Assembly: GCF_022458985.1 (NCBI RefSeq)
Contig: NC_061771.1
Coordinates: forward strand, 14,485,001 to 14,549,000
Direction: 5' to 3'
Source: Mugil cephalus
Taxonomy: Eukaryota > Chordata > Actinopteri > Mugiliformes > Mugilidae
DNA length: 64,000 nt
In this document: piece after piece, positions 36,292-47,775 of the stretch
Position numbering within the stretch: position 1 is the first letter of the stretch
How the letters are laid out: each line of letters begins with the position of its first letter
Made by a program: the position numbers and the translations under genes
The notes under the pieces: generated by a model
Told to the model about the DNA's origin: nothing
Database searches by the model: none
The model's input: only the letters and a program-made list of their open reading frames with translations

Positions 36292-36597
36292 CTACCTCCC
36301 TAAGTGATTTTTCTTTTCCATGGATCCTGAGATCATCCACCACTGTTGTCTCCCGTGTACATATTTTAATGTCACGTCTTTTTCCCCAGAATGTAATAAA
36401 CTGATAATTTGTCCAATCACCAGTCCCTTAATATTTTTCTTGTGTCTTAGGTGGGTTTTTATTGTAGGTGCAGGATTGACTTTTCCATTTGCATCCAGCG
36501 CTCCTGCAACATCTTTCACATAAAATGCCCCACTTGGAATTAACTCCAGATCTTTAATCTGAATAATTGATGATGTAATAATAAAGGAAAAGGCCAC
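36292..36597 (-). other. Uncertain exon-like ORF
   Basis: An open minus-strand frame contains an acceptor-like ATTATTCAG followed by IKDLELIPSGAFYVKDVAGA and, soon after, NGKVNPAPTIKTHL. It would run 88 aa from that acceptor to the stop. No signal exon or partner exon was found and the family is not recognised. It may be a lone relic exon or chance. Confidence 0.18.
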
Positions 36598-36949
36598 ATC
36601 ATTCCATTAAACAACCTATTTCAGTCAAGAGAATTGAAATTCCTAAACCAGTTTGGATGTCTATACATTCAAATGAAGTGTCTGCACTAAACTTTGAACA
36701 TAGTAGCTGAAACATAAATATATTTTGGTGAACAACTGAGATAACAAACATTCTGTGGACATATATCACTCTAACTATATATTCGTATCTGTGTCCAGCG
36801 GTGGAGATGTAACGTTTTATTTATGTGTGGTGGAAGCCAACTTTAACATCCTCTTTGTGTGTCTGCGTCGTCTCCTTACACAACTTCTAGCTTGGTTGTG
36901 TATTATGGTGGACAGAGAAGCTTTGTACACACACATATAGCTTGGGTTC

Positions 36950-37115
36950 CTAAATTAAAGACTCCAAAGATACAGCGTGCCACGTTTAATTAGAGGGTGC
37001 TCCTTTTTTTTGCATTGTGTTTTCAATAGATCATGTTCCAGTCAAACATGCAGTGGTGTGTTTTCTCTCTCTTTTTTTGTTGTCTGCATTTGTCCTCATA
37101 GTTAAACACCACATG
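36950..37115. repeat. Local degenerate repeat, unit 3
   Basis: It shares CTCCAAAGATAC, AATTAGAGGGTGCTCCTTTT and ATCATGTTCCAGTCAAACAT with unit 4 at 38425-38770. Confidence 0.5.
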
Positions 37116-37396
37116 GTGTCAACATTATATGAGATTGATGCAGTTATATGTTCTTGCAGCTAAAGGTTTTTTTAGTTCAGTGTGTTCAGTGTGTGTGGCC
37201 TTCGCCGGCCCTCAATAGAAACCGGTGGAACTGGTGGAGTGAAGGTTCCTGTGCTTTTCCTGTCACCTCACTCAGGTCCAGGGGGTTTCTGTATAGATCT
37301 CTGACAAAACATTTATTTATTTTCAAAACATTTCAGGCAGAATACACAAAGTTATACATCATTCGGGTATTCGGCTATAATTTTGGCAGCAACGTG

Positions 37397-37760
37397 TCAT
37401 GGCTCTGTGTCTTTTATACTTGGACATGTTTTGAGTTTCCTGTTTTATTTTGTTAAGTTCCTTGGTTTCCTGTCCATTCTGGCTCCTTGTGTTTTGCTTA
37501 TTGGTTCTGTGTGATTGCCCTGATTTGTTTCACCTGTGTCTCCTCTTCCCTGGCCCTCTTGTGTGTATAAATAGCCCTGCATTTCCCTTTGTTCCCTGTT
37601 GCGTTGTTAGTCTTGTTTCTTCTCTGTGTTCAAGTCTTTTCCTGTGTAACATAATTTTTTCATCCAGCGTTATCTGTTTGTTCATTTTGTGTTTTTTATT
37701 AAAACATTTATTTGGAACAACCCTGGCCTGCATTTAGGTGCACACCTCCCCCACGGCACT
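37397..37760 (+). mobile_element. LTR-like fossil (possible solo LTR)
   Basis: It starts TGTCATGG, has a CACCTGTGTCTCCTCTTCCC segment, a TATAAATAG promoter-like motif and an ATTAAA signal followed by CCTGGCCTGCATTTAGGTGC. This order resembles LTRs of fish Ty3/gypsy elements. No internal retroelement part is attached. Its right end and target duplication are unclear, so it is an old and uncertain solo LTR. Confidence 0.4.
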
Positions 37761-38424
37761 TTGAGGCTGTAGAATTTGTGCACTTGTTTGTGCATTTGTT
37801 TTTGTTTTTTGCACATTATTAGTTTCATCTCTCATAAGGCAGCACAACAAAAGAAAAACACCAACAAGAAAAAACAAACACGATCTCTCGGTGTAGATGG
37901 GAGTCTAGGTAGGTAAAGGTGTCCCACTAGAGGAGTCGAGTCAAAGATAGGACACATAGTGATGATGGAACAAAAGAATAGCTCAGCCCATTTTAGGCAG
38001 GATTCGTCAATTTCTCTCTTTTGTGTTGATAATATTGGAATTGTACAGTTTCGTTTTCAGTTCACAGATAATGGGTACATGTCCGTTCATGCCACTAGGC
38101 AACTTTTTTTTTTTTTTTTCTTGTCAGACCCGTGAAATGACATCGTCCAATCGTCAACAAGAATTTGCTTCACTTGAGGAAATCCAGTCTGGTGACGAGT
38201 ATATTCCTACAAGAAGCAAAAAAAAAAAAAAAGAATCATAAAATTAATTTACAGATGCTTTCCAGAGTCAGACCCACATCTGAGTTGCAATGTACCAATG
38301 TCATCATGTCCCTTACACACAAGTGTCCTCAGTCCCCCAAACGTCACTCAGTCTGTGAGTCTAACCTGACCGAAGGTGTGCATGTGATTGCCAAAGGTCA
38401 CCCGCATTGTGTTGATAAAACTGT

Positions 38425-38770
38425 GAATCCTCTTGTATTCACAGTGATGATGCACTCGAGCCTTGCAGACACCAACACAGCTTGATTTCATATGAAAGAT
38501 TCCGAAGACACTCGTAATTAGAGGGCGTCGCTTTTCCTCTGGATTTTCTAGACATCATGTTCCAGTCAAATTGTTTGCAATTACATGTCATTCTTTCCTC
38601 TGTCTCTTTCCCTCTCTCTTTTCGCTTTGTGGCTAAAATCTGAATGGTAATTTTCCTCTTTCTATTCACTGATAATATGTATGTTTGTTCAAGCCACTGC
38701 CCACACCGTGTCTATTCAAAGGAACCAGTCTTGCTTCTGGCATTGAGGAATATCTCTTCGTCTCTTTTCA
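38425..38770. repeat. Local degenerate repeat, unit 4
   Basis: It contains CAACACAGCTTGATTTCATA, AAAGATTCCGAAGACACTCG, TAATTAGAGGGCGTCGC and CACTGATAATATGTATGTTT. These match units 1, 3 and 5. A partial copy of its end is also seen at about 38040-38105 (CACAGATAATGGGTACATGT). Confidence 0.5.
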
Positions 38771-39094
38771 GGGACTTTATACATATGTCTACATATTTAA
38801 AATGATATCAATTAACCTGTAGTTGTGTTGTTATAGCAGTTTTCATCAGTGTGGTGGCTGTTTTGTGGTGATATCCGATCATTTTACTCTGTCGCGTTGT
38901 TATAGAATACAAGAATCCTTTGACCATTTTTTTAATGAATTCTTTTAACTGTTTTAATGTTTAATGTCATATAAAGTTTGTATAATTCATATTTGTGTAT
39001 TTATGAAATAATATAATCTCTAATTATTAATTAAGGACCATGAAGAAATGAGATACTTCTACATGTATTAAGAGTGTGATCACATCATGGTAAT

Positions 39095-39400
39095 GTCTAA
39101 CATATGATAATAAAACATTTTCTTTACAATCTCTATATGCAGCCAAGTTTTCCAAAATTCACAGCGCTTACTTTTTAATGAAAGATGCCAAAGATATTAC
39201 GTGACTCATAATTACACAGTGCTATTTTTGCACCATAATTTCTGGAGGTTGCGCTGCTTCTCTTTGTTGTGGGTAAAATCTGAATTATGTGTCTTCTGTT
39301 CACCGATTATGGGTATGTCCATCGAGGCCACTTATTCCAGTGATTTCAGAGGAACCAGTTTTTGCTCATGGTGCCATAAAACGTGTCTTTTTGTGAAATT
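39095..39400. repeat. Local degenerate repeat, unit 5
   Basis: It begins ACATATGATAATAAAACATT as in unit 1, then AAAGATGCCAAAGATATTAC, CATAATTACACAGTGCTATT and CACCGATTATGGGTATGTCC as in unit 4, and AGAGGAACCAGTTTTTGCTC. Confidence 0.5.
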
Positions 39401-41214
39401 ATAGGCTCCAGTTGATTTTTGTAATATATATTATTATTCATTTCCACATCAATAATCATACTTGAATGAGATATTCACTGCTTGTATTGTTCACTGAGAT
39501 TTTAGACAATTTTTAGACTCATCAATTAAAGACCAAGCCACATTTACATTTTCAAGGTTCTTTATTGCTTACATTTGGATTCGAGTAGCAAATTATTTTA
39601 TGATTTATTCAGAGTATGATCATAGTGAAGATCTTCACTGAGTTATGGTATAAATGGTTTAAGGATAGGTTGTTGGTCCTAAAGCGACGATATTATATGA
39701 AAAGAATAAAGATGAAATATATTTACTTAGTTCTGACATTTACATCCTCTGTAATTCCCCTGTGTCTGTAGGAACCAGATCTTATTTTCTGAAATGCATG
39801 GCTGATTTAGTGTCAGATTAACCTTCTTGTGTCATGTGTGGACAGATTGCAACATGTAAAGCCTGGCATAACGGTGCGGATACAGATTTGAGCTGTGACT
39901 TTAAATATACACGCAACTTGTGTTGAGAAAATCATTTGGATTAAAAAAGACAGTAACTGTAATTTTTTTTATTTAAAATTTTGATTTTAGCAATGTAGTT
40001 AAATGCTAAAAACAGTGTATCTCAACATGTTAAACTACTTCATTAATCTTTCTCAGGTTCATTTTCAAGTGTTAAAATATGAACAAACACACACAGGGCT
40101 TCAGATGGTTTGACTGTGTAAATGTGTGAGCAGGATTGTGTTAACTGCTGTAGTCTACTGACTATGGCCAGGGTGTGTTCACTCCACCCGGCTTAGCCTC
40201 ATTCAGAAGGAATTAATTGGGTCATCTCACCTGCAACACGGTCTTAACCAGAAAACAATTAAACAGAAGAAAAAACTCAATAATTAGGGGTTGTTTTAAT
40301 CATCTGCCTTTCATCATGCAGACTAATGAGGTATTTCAACAGCCCTGTGTAGCCACTCATGAAGTACGCAGATGACATGTCCCAGGTTGCCTCTTGTGGG
40401 ATACCGCCAGCCTTTCCTACTCTAAACATGATGACCATGTTTTCATCTGGTTTGACAGTCGTCTGGCCTCTTATCCTCCTTGATGTATCTGTTCCTTACA
40501 CTCACCTTTAACATCGTGTCCTGGTATGAGTAATTGTTGACTAATACCAATGCAACCTCATTACTCTCCATCCGCGTCAGTCTCTGATTAAGAGGCATTT
40601 CTTTATTACATGTGGCGTCTTTCCAATAGGGGCCGGTGGGGCATGACCCCACCAGATGGCGCTGCTGTGCAAGGAAGGATTATATAAGTTTTTGGTGTAA
40701 GTTGATTGATTTGAAGCAAGGGGCGGGGACTGCACAGGTCTAACGTCATTGACTGTATATAGTAGAGGGTAACAGGAGCTAATTCAGTTTCATAGTTTAA
40801 TTTATTAATTGAGTGATAAATCAAGTTGACTACCAGGCTAGTCTGTGATTTAGGGGTTCACCACTTGAGCAGATAAAAGGTTTGGGACATCGACCACATT
40901 TCTCAAGAGGGAAAAGACAACATTAGGTGTTTCAAGTGGTTTAAGCAGACAACTTGGTTAACACAGAGCTGTTAAAAATGTATCTGTCCTTTTTTCTCCC
41001 CCTCTATTCACTAAGGTGTTGCACTGCCCTCCCTGCCACACAAGGTCACTCCACTCAATAAAGATCAACAAGGTAGCTCTCAGCGAGGGCCGGTGTTGTT
41101 TACCTGTTTGTGGAACTGAAATGGCTGTTTGACTGTGGTATAATATATGTGTTGACTTTGTATATTGATTGCTGTGTATGGGAAGTCCGCTGGCACTGCC
41201 ATTTGGTGGTGCTA

Positions 41215-41277
41215 TTGATATGATATGATATGATATGATATGATATGATATGATATGATATGATATGATATGATATG
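41215..41277. repeat. (TGATA)n pentanucleotide microsatellite
   Basis: About twelve uninterrupted 5-bp units. Confidence 0.97.
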
Positions 41278-41287
41278 TGGTCATTGG

Positions 41288-41395
41288 CAAGGTTGTGCGG
41301 TGGTAAGCACTAATGCCTTCCAGCGAGAAGGTTTGGGTTTGAGTCTGACTTGGGCCTTTGCTCTTAGAGTGGGTTTTCTCCATGTACTGTGTTTT
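41288..41395 (+). repeat. SINE-like tRNA-related repeat scrap
   Basis: Contains TGCGGTGGTAAGCACTAATG and a B-box-like GGTTTGAGTCTGACTTG, followed by GTGGGTTTTCTCCATGTACT. The same family is seen inverted at 11815-11905. Confidence 0.5.
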
Positions 41396-42097
41396 TGTTA
41401 CGAGGGCATTGATTACTTTATTTCGGGACTGCATCATAAGATTTTCTTGCTTGGCCCCAAGAATGTCCTAACCAGAATCGCCACTGCTCTTGCTGTTGTC
41501 CAGAGGGTCACATCCCCATGTGACTAACAATGATAACTTAGTAGTATCTAAGCTGTCTCCTACCCCCTAGAGTTTTAGCCCTTTTGTTTTGCTACCTTTT
41601 GCTATCATCACTTGTATGACCAGACCTGGAGGCCTCTCATAGCGTTTTGTCACAGTGCAGCAAGACCTTTCCTTCACTGCGGGTACGATATTTTGCTGAT
41701 GTGCTATGTTGTGTTTACACTAAGCATTCTGTTTAATGAGTCCTAAATCCTGGTCTAATCAGACCACCATTTTCCACATAGTTTTGGAAGACGGGGTATG
41801 TATTTTTAGAAAGACTTGGATGTGTATTTAATCAGAAAAACAAATAGTGCATCCTACCACCCTACTTCATAACCCAGACAGTTTAATAATGAATAGAGTT
41901 ATCATATTTGGAGAGCAACTAGAACTCACCAGAAGTAGTTACATTTTCTTTAATATCACTACTGGCCTCTTGATTGCCTCCCTCTGGTTTTCTGTCATCT
42001 TTTCAGTTTAAATAAACTTGAAAATGTCAGTGTTACTCCACATTTTTCATATTAAAGATGACACATAAGTTTTCAGAGCAATGGCACTCCTTGATGG

Positions 42098-42200
42098 CAG
42101 CACTGCACTGTTGGGAAATTGCAAGTATTAGGAAATCTTCTACAACCACATTTCAAGGTGAGGAAATATTTGCACATCCAGCAGGATGCAGTCTGACACA
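42098..42200 (-). promoter_or_regulatory. Relic or detached copy of the peptide-gene promoter block
   Basis: It matches nearly base for base the block upstream of gene A at 44045-44112: CACTGTTGGGAAATTGCAAG, TATTAGGAAATCTTC, then TTTCAAGGTGAGGAAA. No TATA box or signal exon follows it on the minus strand. It looks like what remains of a further duplicated gene, or a distant enhancer copy. Confidence 0.6.
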
Positions 42201-42715
42201 GACACACATACAAACACACACAAACAGTACAGGAACAACTCAGATCAGCACAAGGTATTGACCTGGCCTCCAAAATTAAGGGCACACAGAGCAGGCAACA
42301 ACGGCATAAGACTGGGTTCAAGAACTCAATTAAATAATTAAGTAACATAGAATACACAAATTGGAATAAATATATGCATAAAACACACCTGGTAATGATT
42401 AGTGCAATGACTGGATATTATATGTAATTTATACATTGGGTACAAATTTGGCAATGGCAGTAAGGAAAAATACCCCAGTTGGTTATTATTTTTTTCCATC
42501 TACTATTCTGTATTTTATTTATTTTTTACTTTTTTTTTACTTTTTTTTTATTAACCTAGGATACGTTTTCCCTTTAATGCCATTCAGTCACAGCAAAGGT
42601 GTAACTTTTCTTTGAATTGTCCAGCATTCAGAGGGATTTCTGTTTTGGGATGTAATAATTTGGGATGTAATAAAATCATAGAGGGTAGTTTTTATTTTAT
42701 TTTAGACCTTTCATG

Positions 42716-42800
42716 CTTTCAGACAGAAAGGCAAGGCAGCTTTATTTTTATAGCACATTTCACACACAGGGCAGCTCAGTGTGCCACATTAGAAAGGTGA
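42716..42800. repeat. Interspersed repeat scrap
   Basis: The text AGGCAAGGCAGCTTTATTTT, TATAGCACATTTCACACACA and GGGCAGCTCAGTGTGCC matches a conserved core common in fish retroposons. The family was not assigned. Confidence 0.45.
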
Positions 42801-42824
42801 GGACATACAGGTAAAAAATAAGTC

Positions 42825-43130
42825 TCTCAACCAGATGTTTCAAGGCACCTCCATCTATGCTTGTATTTTACTTTATGATACATATAATATTAAAATAAAA
42901 TCCTGCAAGGTCTCTACAAAGCTGTGAGCCCTGTGTAGAGCATTTACAGTTGAGCATTGAAAGGTGTGTTCTCCCGTGTCTAATTGGGTTATTAGGAGAT
43001 TTCTCAAGTACAAAAGCCTTATTATTGTGTTTCACCAAACAAATTACTTTTGTTCCAGGTGTCACTGGTTCATTTGTTCATCTATCAAAGATTTCATATT
43101 GTATAATGTTTCTCATAAATATGAATATCA
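42825..43130. repeat. Duplicated flank block X, copy 1
   Basis: Homologous to 47776-48160. Both share GGCACCTCCATC/GTCAATG, TTAAAATAAAATCCTGCAAG, the CTACAAAG...ACATGAGC-like part, TTGGGTTATTAGGAGAT and TATCAAAGATTTCATATTGT. It lies directly 3' of gene A and marks a segmental duplication of gene plus flank. Confidence 0.65.
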
Positions 43131-43280
43131 AGAAAAACAAAGACGGATACCCCACATGCTTTCCATTTCTGATTTATTTAGGAGATACTGCAGAGAACAA
43201 GATTAACATGTTTACTAAAATAATGAGCAAACAGAAATCACTTCAAAGCAGTGTTGTTCCTTGACATCTAGATTTCAGAT

Positions 43281-43789
43281 TTATGTCAATCCCACGGTGG
43301 AAGAATTAGTAGCTGCTGCAGTGGGGGTGGCGGTGGTTGCTGCTGTAGTAGTGGTTGTAGCCGCAGCATGTTGCTGAAGGTGCTTAAGAATCAACTGGAG
43401 CAACTGTCTATTCAGAGCAGGAGGTGGAGGATGGTGGCAATGGCGATGGTGATGAGACTGACAGTTGCCCTGCTGGAGAAACATTTGAGATCACATATAC
43501 AGTAGAGGACGCGAGTGATTCCCTTGTAATATGGACAGAGGTATGGCAGTCACATATGTTAAATGTCTAAATCTAAGCACATATCTAGACAAACAAGACC
43601 CTCACCCCACGGACGTGAGAGTGTGCAACTCGTTTAGGTGCAAAGTCACCATGTAAGAAGAAAAAAAAAATAGGTTCATTTGAACTTACAAAACATGGAC
43701 ACTCTCACAGATAGCGAAACTGTTAAACTTACATTGTTAGCCAGAGCCAGGCTCAGCAGGCACGCAAGCAGAACTACGACCTTCAGCAT
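43281..43789 (-). CDS. Small His/Thr-rich secreted peptide (gene A)
   Basis: Exon 1 (43733-43789) codes the signal peptide MLKVVVLLACLLSLALANN. Exon 3 (43281-43472) codes 63 aa: QGNCQSHHHRHCHHPPPPAL, then the helix-like NRQLLQLILKHLQQ, then a Thr/Ala tail ending SSTVGLT. The block that matches exon 2 of its paralogues (43606-43650, FAPKRVAHSHVRG) has AT where the acceptor AG should be, so exon 2 is probably skipped, giving about 82 aa; with it, 97 aa. Promoter, signal exon and helix exon are homologous to genes B and C. Two cysteines and the His cluster could bind metal (inference). The polyadenylation signal AATAAA lies near 43173-43182. It is a probable SCPP-derived secreted peptide of unknown role. 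Confidence 0.75.
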
Positions 43790-44004
43790 GGTTTCAGGAA
43801 TCTGGTAAACACACAAAAACACGGAAATACAGATGAATATGAATCTAAAACAAAAGTAAAATAACCATCACAACAACATCATGCTGAAAACATAGACACT
43901 ATTAGAGAATGTTACAGTTACTGTCAGATCTTCACAACTTAAGTCGACTGTCTTGCAGATAGTCAAGTGGGTTGTGGTGATGTTGCTCCAGATGATGGGC
44001 TTTT

Positions 44005-44112
44005 CTTTTATACAGTAACTGGAGCAGATTAATCTCATTAGCATACAGCACTGTTGGGAAATTGCAAGTATTAGGAAATCTTCCACCTCCGCCTTTCAAG
44101 GTGAGGAAACAT
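44005..44112 (-). promoter_or_regulatory. Promoter of gene A: TATA box and conserved block
   Basis: The minus strand has TATAAAAG at 44005-44012. The conserved upstream block is at 44045-44112 and includes GAAATTGCAAGTATTAGG in plus-strand reading, a C/EBP-like ATTGCAAG. The 5' untranslated exon lies downstream, between the TATA box and about 43925. Confidence 0.65.
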
Positions 44113-45547
44113 TTTTGCAAGGCAATTATCGGAGACATGCGGTCAGTCTGATATGCACCGCCCAGTCATGTTCACTTTAATTCGTCTATAATCAGGGCTT
44201 TCTTTGTCTCAGATATTCTGATTCACTTGTAAATGTTGAACACAACATTGCCATTTATCAGACCTGAAAGTGCCACAGAAACATGCAAATTTATTTTAAG
44301 TTTGAAAGAGAACAATAGAGGAAAACATATAACATGGAAGTCAAAGACGACACATAAAAGACTTGAGTTAAGACTACGAAGCACTAAATGTTAATCAGCT
44401 AAATATCACAAGACTATTTCCAGCAGTAGAAAACATAAAGCTGTGCATTTGGGCCTGAAAGCTGCAGAGAACGTGTATTGGTCTTCAAAAAATAAACGAA
44501 TGTGAGGTTTGGGTGGACATTGCAATAAATTAAATATCACTCTTTTGATTACAGGCCATGTGCTACGAGTATTATGTGTTTTTACCTTTCGCCAAAACAA
44601 ACAAAAAGTTCCAGTTGTGTTCCAAATATTTTTTCCCGGACTGTTTTACCCACTGGTTCTGGCTTTTGGTTCACTCGCCATCTGGGGTGGTTTCATATAA
44701 GTAGAACGGTTAATGTTAATATTAATATGAGTTAATGATTTACAATGAACGTGTGCTCACATGATGTTATTTGTGCGTTGTATGAACTTGCTCTTTTCTC
44801 CAGTTTAAATACAGACCAGAATAACGAGACTATGAGGGCTAACGTGGTGGTTACTATATGGTGGATATATATGGAATAATAACACAGGGATAAGTTAGCA
44901 TGTTTAACACTTTATTTGACTAACATACATTTTCAGTGTGTCTGTATTTTACTATGTAATGTAATCAACCAGTGTTTAACTATAGTGGCGTTGTCATTTA
45001 CATTTTAGTTTAGTTTTCTGTTGGCCGTGTGTGCTACCATTGAACAGTATGCTAACCTATTTAGCCTGTTGTGTGCTAACTGATACAGCATTACCATGTC
45101 TTGGTGTGAGAATCTCTCTTAACACATTTTAGTATTTAGTGCTCCAGTGCTTGTGACTTGAGTTATTATGGGTCAGCTGTATGGACTGATGTAGCCAGGC
45201 TTTTAGGGACATTATTACTACTGGGGATACTTTGGGGAGGAGTTTGGTTTTATATGTGAATGTGAGAGACTTATTCTTGTTGGAGAGTTGGAGATCTGCC
45301 CAAGGTACAGTTTGACATCGATAACGTGTTTTGTCAGTGTTGCTTTTAGTTTGTACCTTGTAAGTGTATTTTTACTGCTCCTATTTCTGTTTGTGATTTA
45401 CCCATACCTTAGAAAAAGCACATTCTTTTTTTTGTTACTAGGTTCAAATTAAATCTTGATGTTTTCAAAGATCCATAAATACCTGAACACTGTATGTAAC
45501 CCTCCTTTGTTTCTGTTGGATCTTATGAATCTGAAAATTTATCAATA
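44113..45547. other. Spacer between genes A and B
   Basis: No gene, repeat or element was recognised beyond short AT-rich runs. Confidence 0.45.
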
Positions 45548-45689
45548 AGCTCATGAATGTTGTTGTTATATAACAACAAATAAGTCTTCTTCATTTCTAA
45601 TGTACAGTAGGTCTCATTCGTACATTATGTTTCTCATATATTAGTTTTAAGAAAGACAAACATATTTTCCATTTGAAGCTTTTATTTAG

Positions 45690-45695
45690 AACATC
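45690..45695 (-). terminator. Polyadenylation signal of gene B
   Basis: The minus strand reads AATAAA about 90 bp downstream of the gene B stop. An identical site follows gene C near 50260. Confidence 0.6.
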
Positions 45696-45786
45696 GTGCA
45701 GAGAACAATGAGATTTTCATCAACATGTTTACATGTTTAAAGAATTGTGTTCTCAGAGTCATTCAGCACTTTTTCATGCCCTGGTT

Positions 45787-46221
45787 TCATTGAGTAGCAG
45801 TAGTAGTGGTGGCAGCTGTGGTAGTAGTTTGGCGCTGAAGGAGGAGAGTAAGCAACTGGAGCAGCTGATCCTGAAGATTAACACTGAAGGCGTTGGTAAT
45901 CTGCAAGAGAATCCAAAATGTTTAGCGTACACAGCGTAGAGACAGATTCTCCAGCTATGTGACAGTAAAAGGGAGCCAGGTGCATCGGACGCTGAAATCT
46001 GGAAGACAAACAACGCACTCACCTCATTGGAATCAGAACCAGAGTCAGAGCATGCAACTCGTTTGGCCCCCTGCTCAAGCTGTGAGAAAACAGAGGCTGT
46101 AAATGTGGCGTTCAGATCCTACAGTACAAGATACATTTAAGATTCACATTTCTGTTAAACTCACAGGACTGGCCAGAGTGAGGCTCAAGAGGCATCCCAG
46201 CACAAAAGCTACCTTCAGCAT
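45787..46221 (-). CDS. Small Thr-rich secreted peptide (gene B)
   Basis: Three phase-0 exons: 46165-46221, 46023-46079 and 45787-45900, giving 75 aa. The signal is MLKVAFVLGCLLSLTLASP. Exon 2 is LEQGAKRVACSDSGSDSNE, with a Lys-Arg site for proprotein cleavage and SxE-type serines (SDSNE). Exon 3 has ITNAFSVNLQDQ, the leucine-rich helix LLQLLTLLLQRQ, then TTTTAATTTTATQ, a likely O-glycan acceptor. The mature peptide after Lys-Arg would be about 49 aa. It is not a known named protein to me. The exon layout and the SCPP-cluster setting argue for an SCPP-derived peptide. Acting on membranes or mineral surfaces is possible but inferred. Confidence 0.8.
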
Positions 46222-46421
46222 GGTTTCAGTGATCACACTAGTCAAACAAACAACAATAATTTAGATGAATAGGAGTCTAAAATATTATATGTACAACGCA
46301 CAATGACACAAGTAGACACGACAAAATCATTTTCATAGTTACCGTCAAGTCTTCACAAATTCAGCCGACTGTCAGATAGTCAAGAGGATTGTGGGAATGT
46401 TGCTCAGGAGGTTGAGCTTTT

Positions 46422-46530
46422 CTTATATACAGTTACAGGAGAGGAATTGCTCTCATTTGCATATCGCACCTTGTTGGGTAATTGCACTTATTGGGAAATG
46501 TGCCACATCCACATTTCAAGGGTGAGGAAA
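46422..46530 (-). promoter_or_regulatory. Promoter of gene B: TATA box and conserved block
   Basis: The minus strand has TATATAAG at 46422-46429. The conserved block lies at 46467-46530 (TTGTTGGGTAATTGCACTTA ... TTTCAAGGGTGAGGAAA). Confidence 0.65.
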
Positions 46531-47775
46531 CAGGCACAAAGACACACCTGAACGATTTATCTAATAGATAATGTGTGGAATTATTTAGCTTCATTTCAAA
46601 CATGTAGTACAAAAGACAAAACAAAAAAAAAAAAACATTATTAGTTCAGTTCTAAGAGCTTTTAATATTTTCTCATAAACAGGTTTCATTTGTTTAAAAT
46701 TACTTGCTTAAATCGTCCATCTGAAGAACTTTTTACAAAAAAGCTAAGCCTACTGTGAGCTGTTTGTCCAGGATGTGTGCAATGTGGAGAAATTGTGTGT
46801 TTGGCGCGATAATCCTCGAAGTTTATTATCTACTGCCCGTGTAATACTGGGAGATAATCTCATTGCTATTGGGTAAGTCAGTGGTACGTGACTCACGTAC
46901 ACAGCTTAATGCTGTTAGTGCATGAGTCCTGAAAACAATTACCTGCACTTTTGAAATATACAGCTAGTCTGGATGCCCCTTCTTGGTTCAGTGTATTTTA
47001 TTGAAATATGTGTCTATGTGCATCTTATTGATCGAGCTGTGGATGAATAAAACAAAATGTACGAGAGTTGTTGATCTACCTCAGACACCTTGTAGATGAC
47101 AAGTTCTGTTAATACTAAAGTTTTCTTTTAATCATCCGACTGCAGTCAGAGGAAGCTCGCAATCCCTTCATCTGGTGGTGGATAATACATTTTGGGACTC
47201 TGAGACTCTATAATGAAAACAGAGACTGTACCCTGATGTGTATACCTTCCTTTTAGCCTGAACAGAGTAAACTGCTTCATCAAAACTCAATTCTCCCTTC
47301 TCTAAACAAATTACTTCATCCACAATAAAGCACACCACTACCATTCGCTTCTTTCTTACAGGGGATCAAACACTGATAATGGCCTTGGCTTCACAAGGCC
47401 ATTATACAAATACATACAAGTATATGAAAATACACCCAACTCAGTAATTCCACCCATGTATGTGTGTACAATGAGCAGCACTACATCAGAAACACTTGGC
47501 ACATGATTGAAGTGTCCTACTGACTGATTTCCCATCAGTGCAACGTGAGCGAGACTAATCGTGTTGCACTTTGAAGGCCGTCGTCTCTCAGAGGACAAAG
47601 TGTAAGAACGTTTTGTGTTTGTGAAAGGGAAGAAAACAGTGAAGTATTTTCAATTAGCCGACATTGCAGTGCAACCTGAAGTTGAGAGACAGAAATTGAT
47701 GGCGTGGGAGAGGGGACGGCGAGCAGCAAAGTGAACCTGGACAATAGCTTCAGTTTTTGGGGAGGTCACTCAACC

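Larger units (their letters stand above)
39401..42090. other. Gene-poor stretch between the repeat field and the peptide-gene nest
   Basis: Holds a microsatellite and a SINE-like scrap, listed separately. The 159-codon minus ORF at 40958-41437 runs through the pentanucleotide repeat and is not a gene. No coding exon is supported. Confidence 0.5.
45548..47640. repeat. Tandem segmental duplication, left copy
   Basis: Near-identical to 50121-52140 through gene B/C (45548 to about 46610), then clearly homologous to about 47050 (shared TTGTCCAGGATGTGTGCAAT and TGGTACGTGACTCACGTACA), and weaker to about 47.4-47.6 kb (CAAAGCACACCACT-like text). The copies are offset by about 4.57 kb. Confidence 0.85.

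Noticed and set aside
41215-41277. Possible CRISPR-like array
   Set aside because: It is a simple 5-bp microsatellite without spacers.
40958-41437. 159-codon minus-strand ORF
   Set aside because: It reads through the pentanucleotide microsatellite (ISYH repeats).
45733-45939. Ser-rich plus-strand ORF repeated at 50303-50512
   Set aside because: Both are antisense to the last exons of genes B and C.
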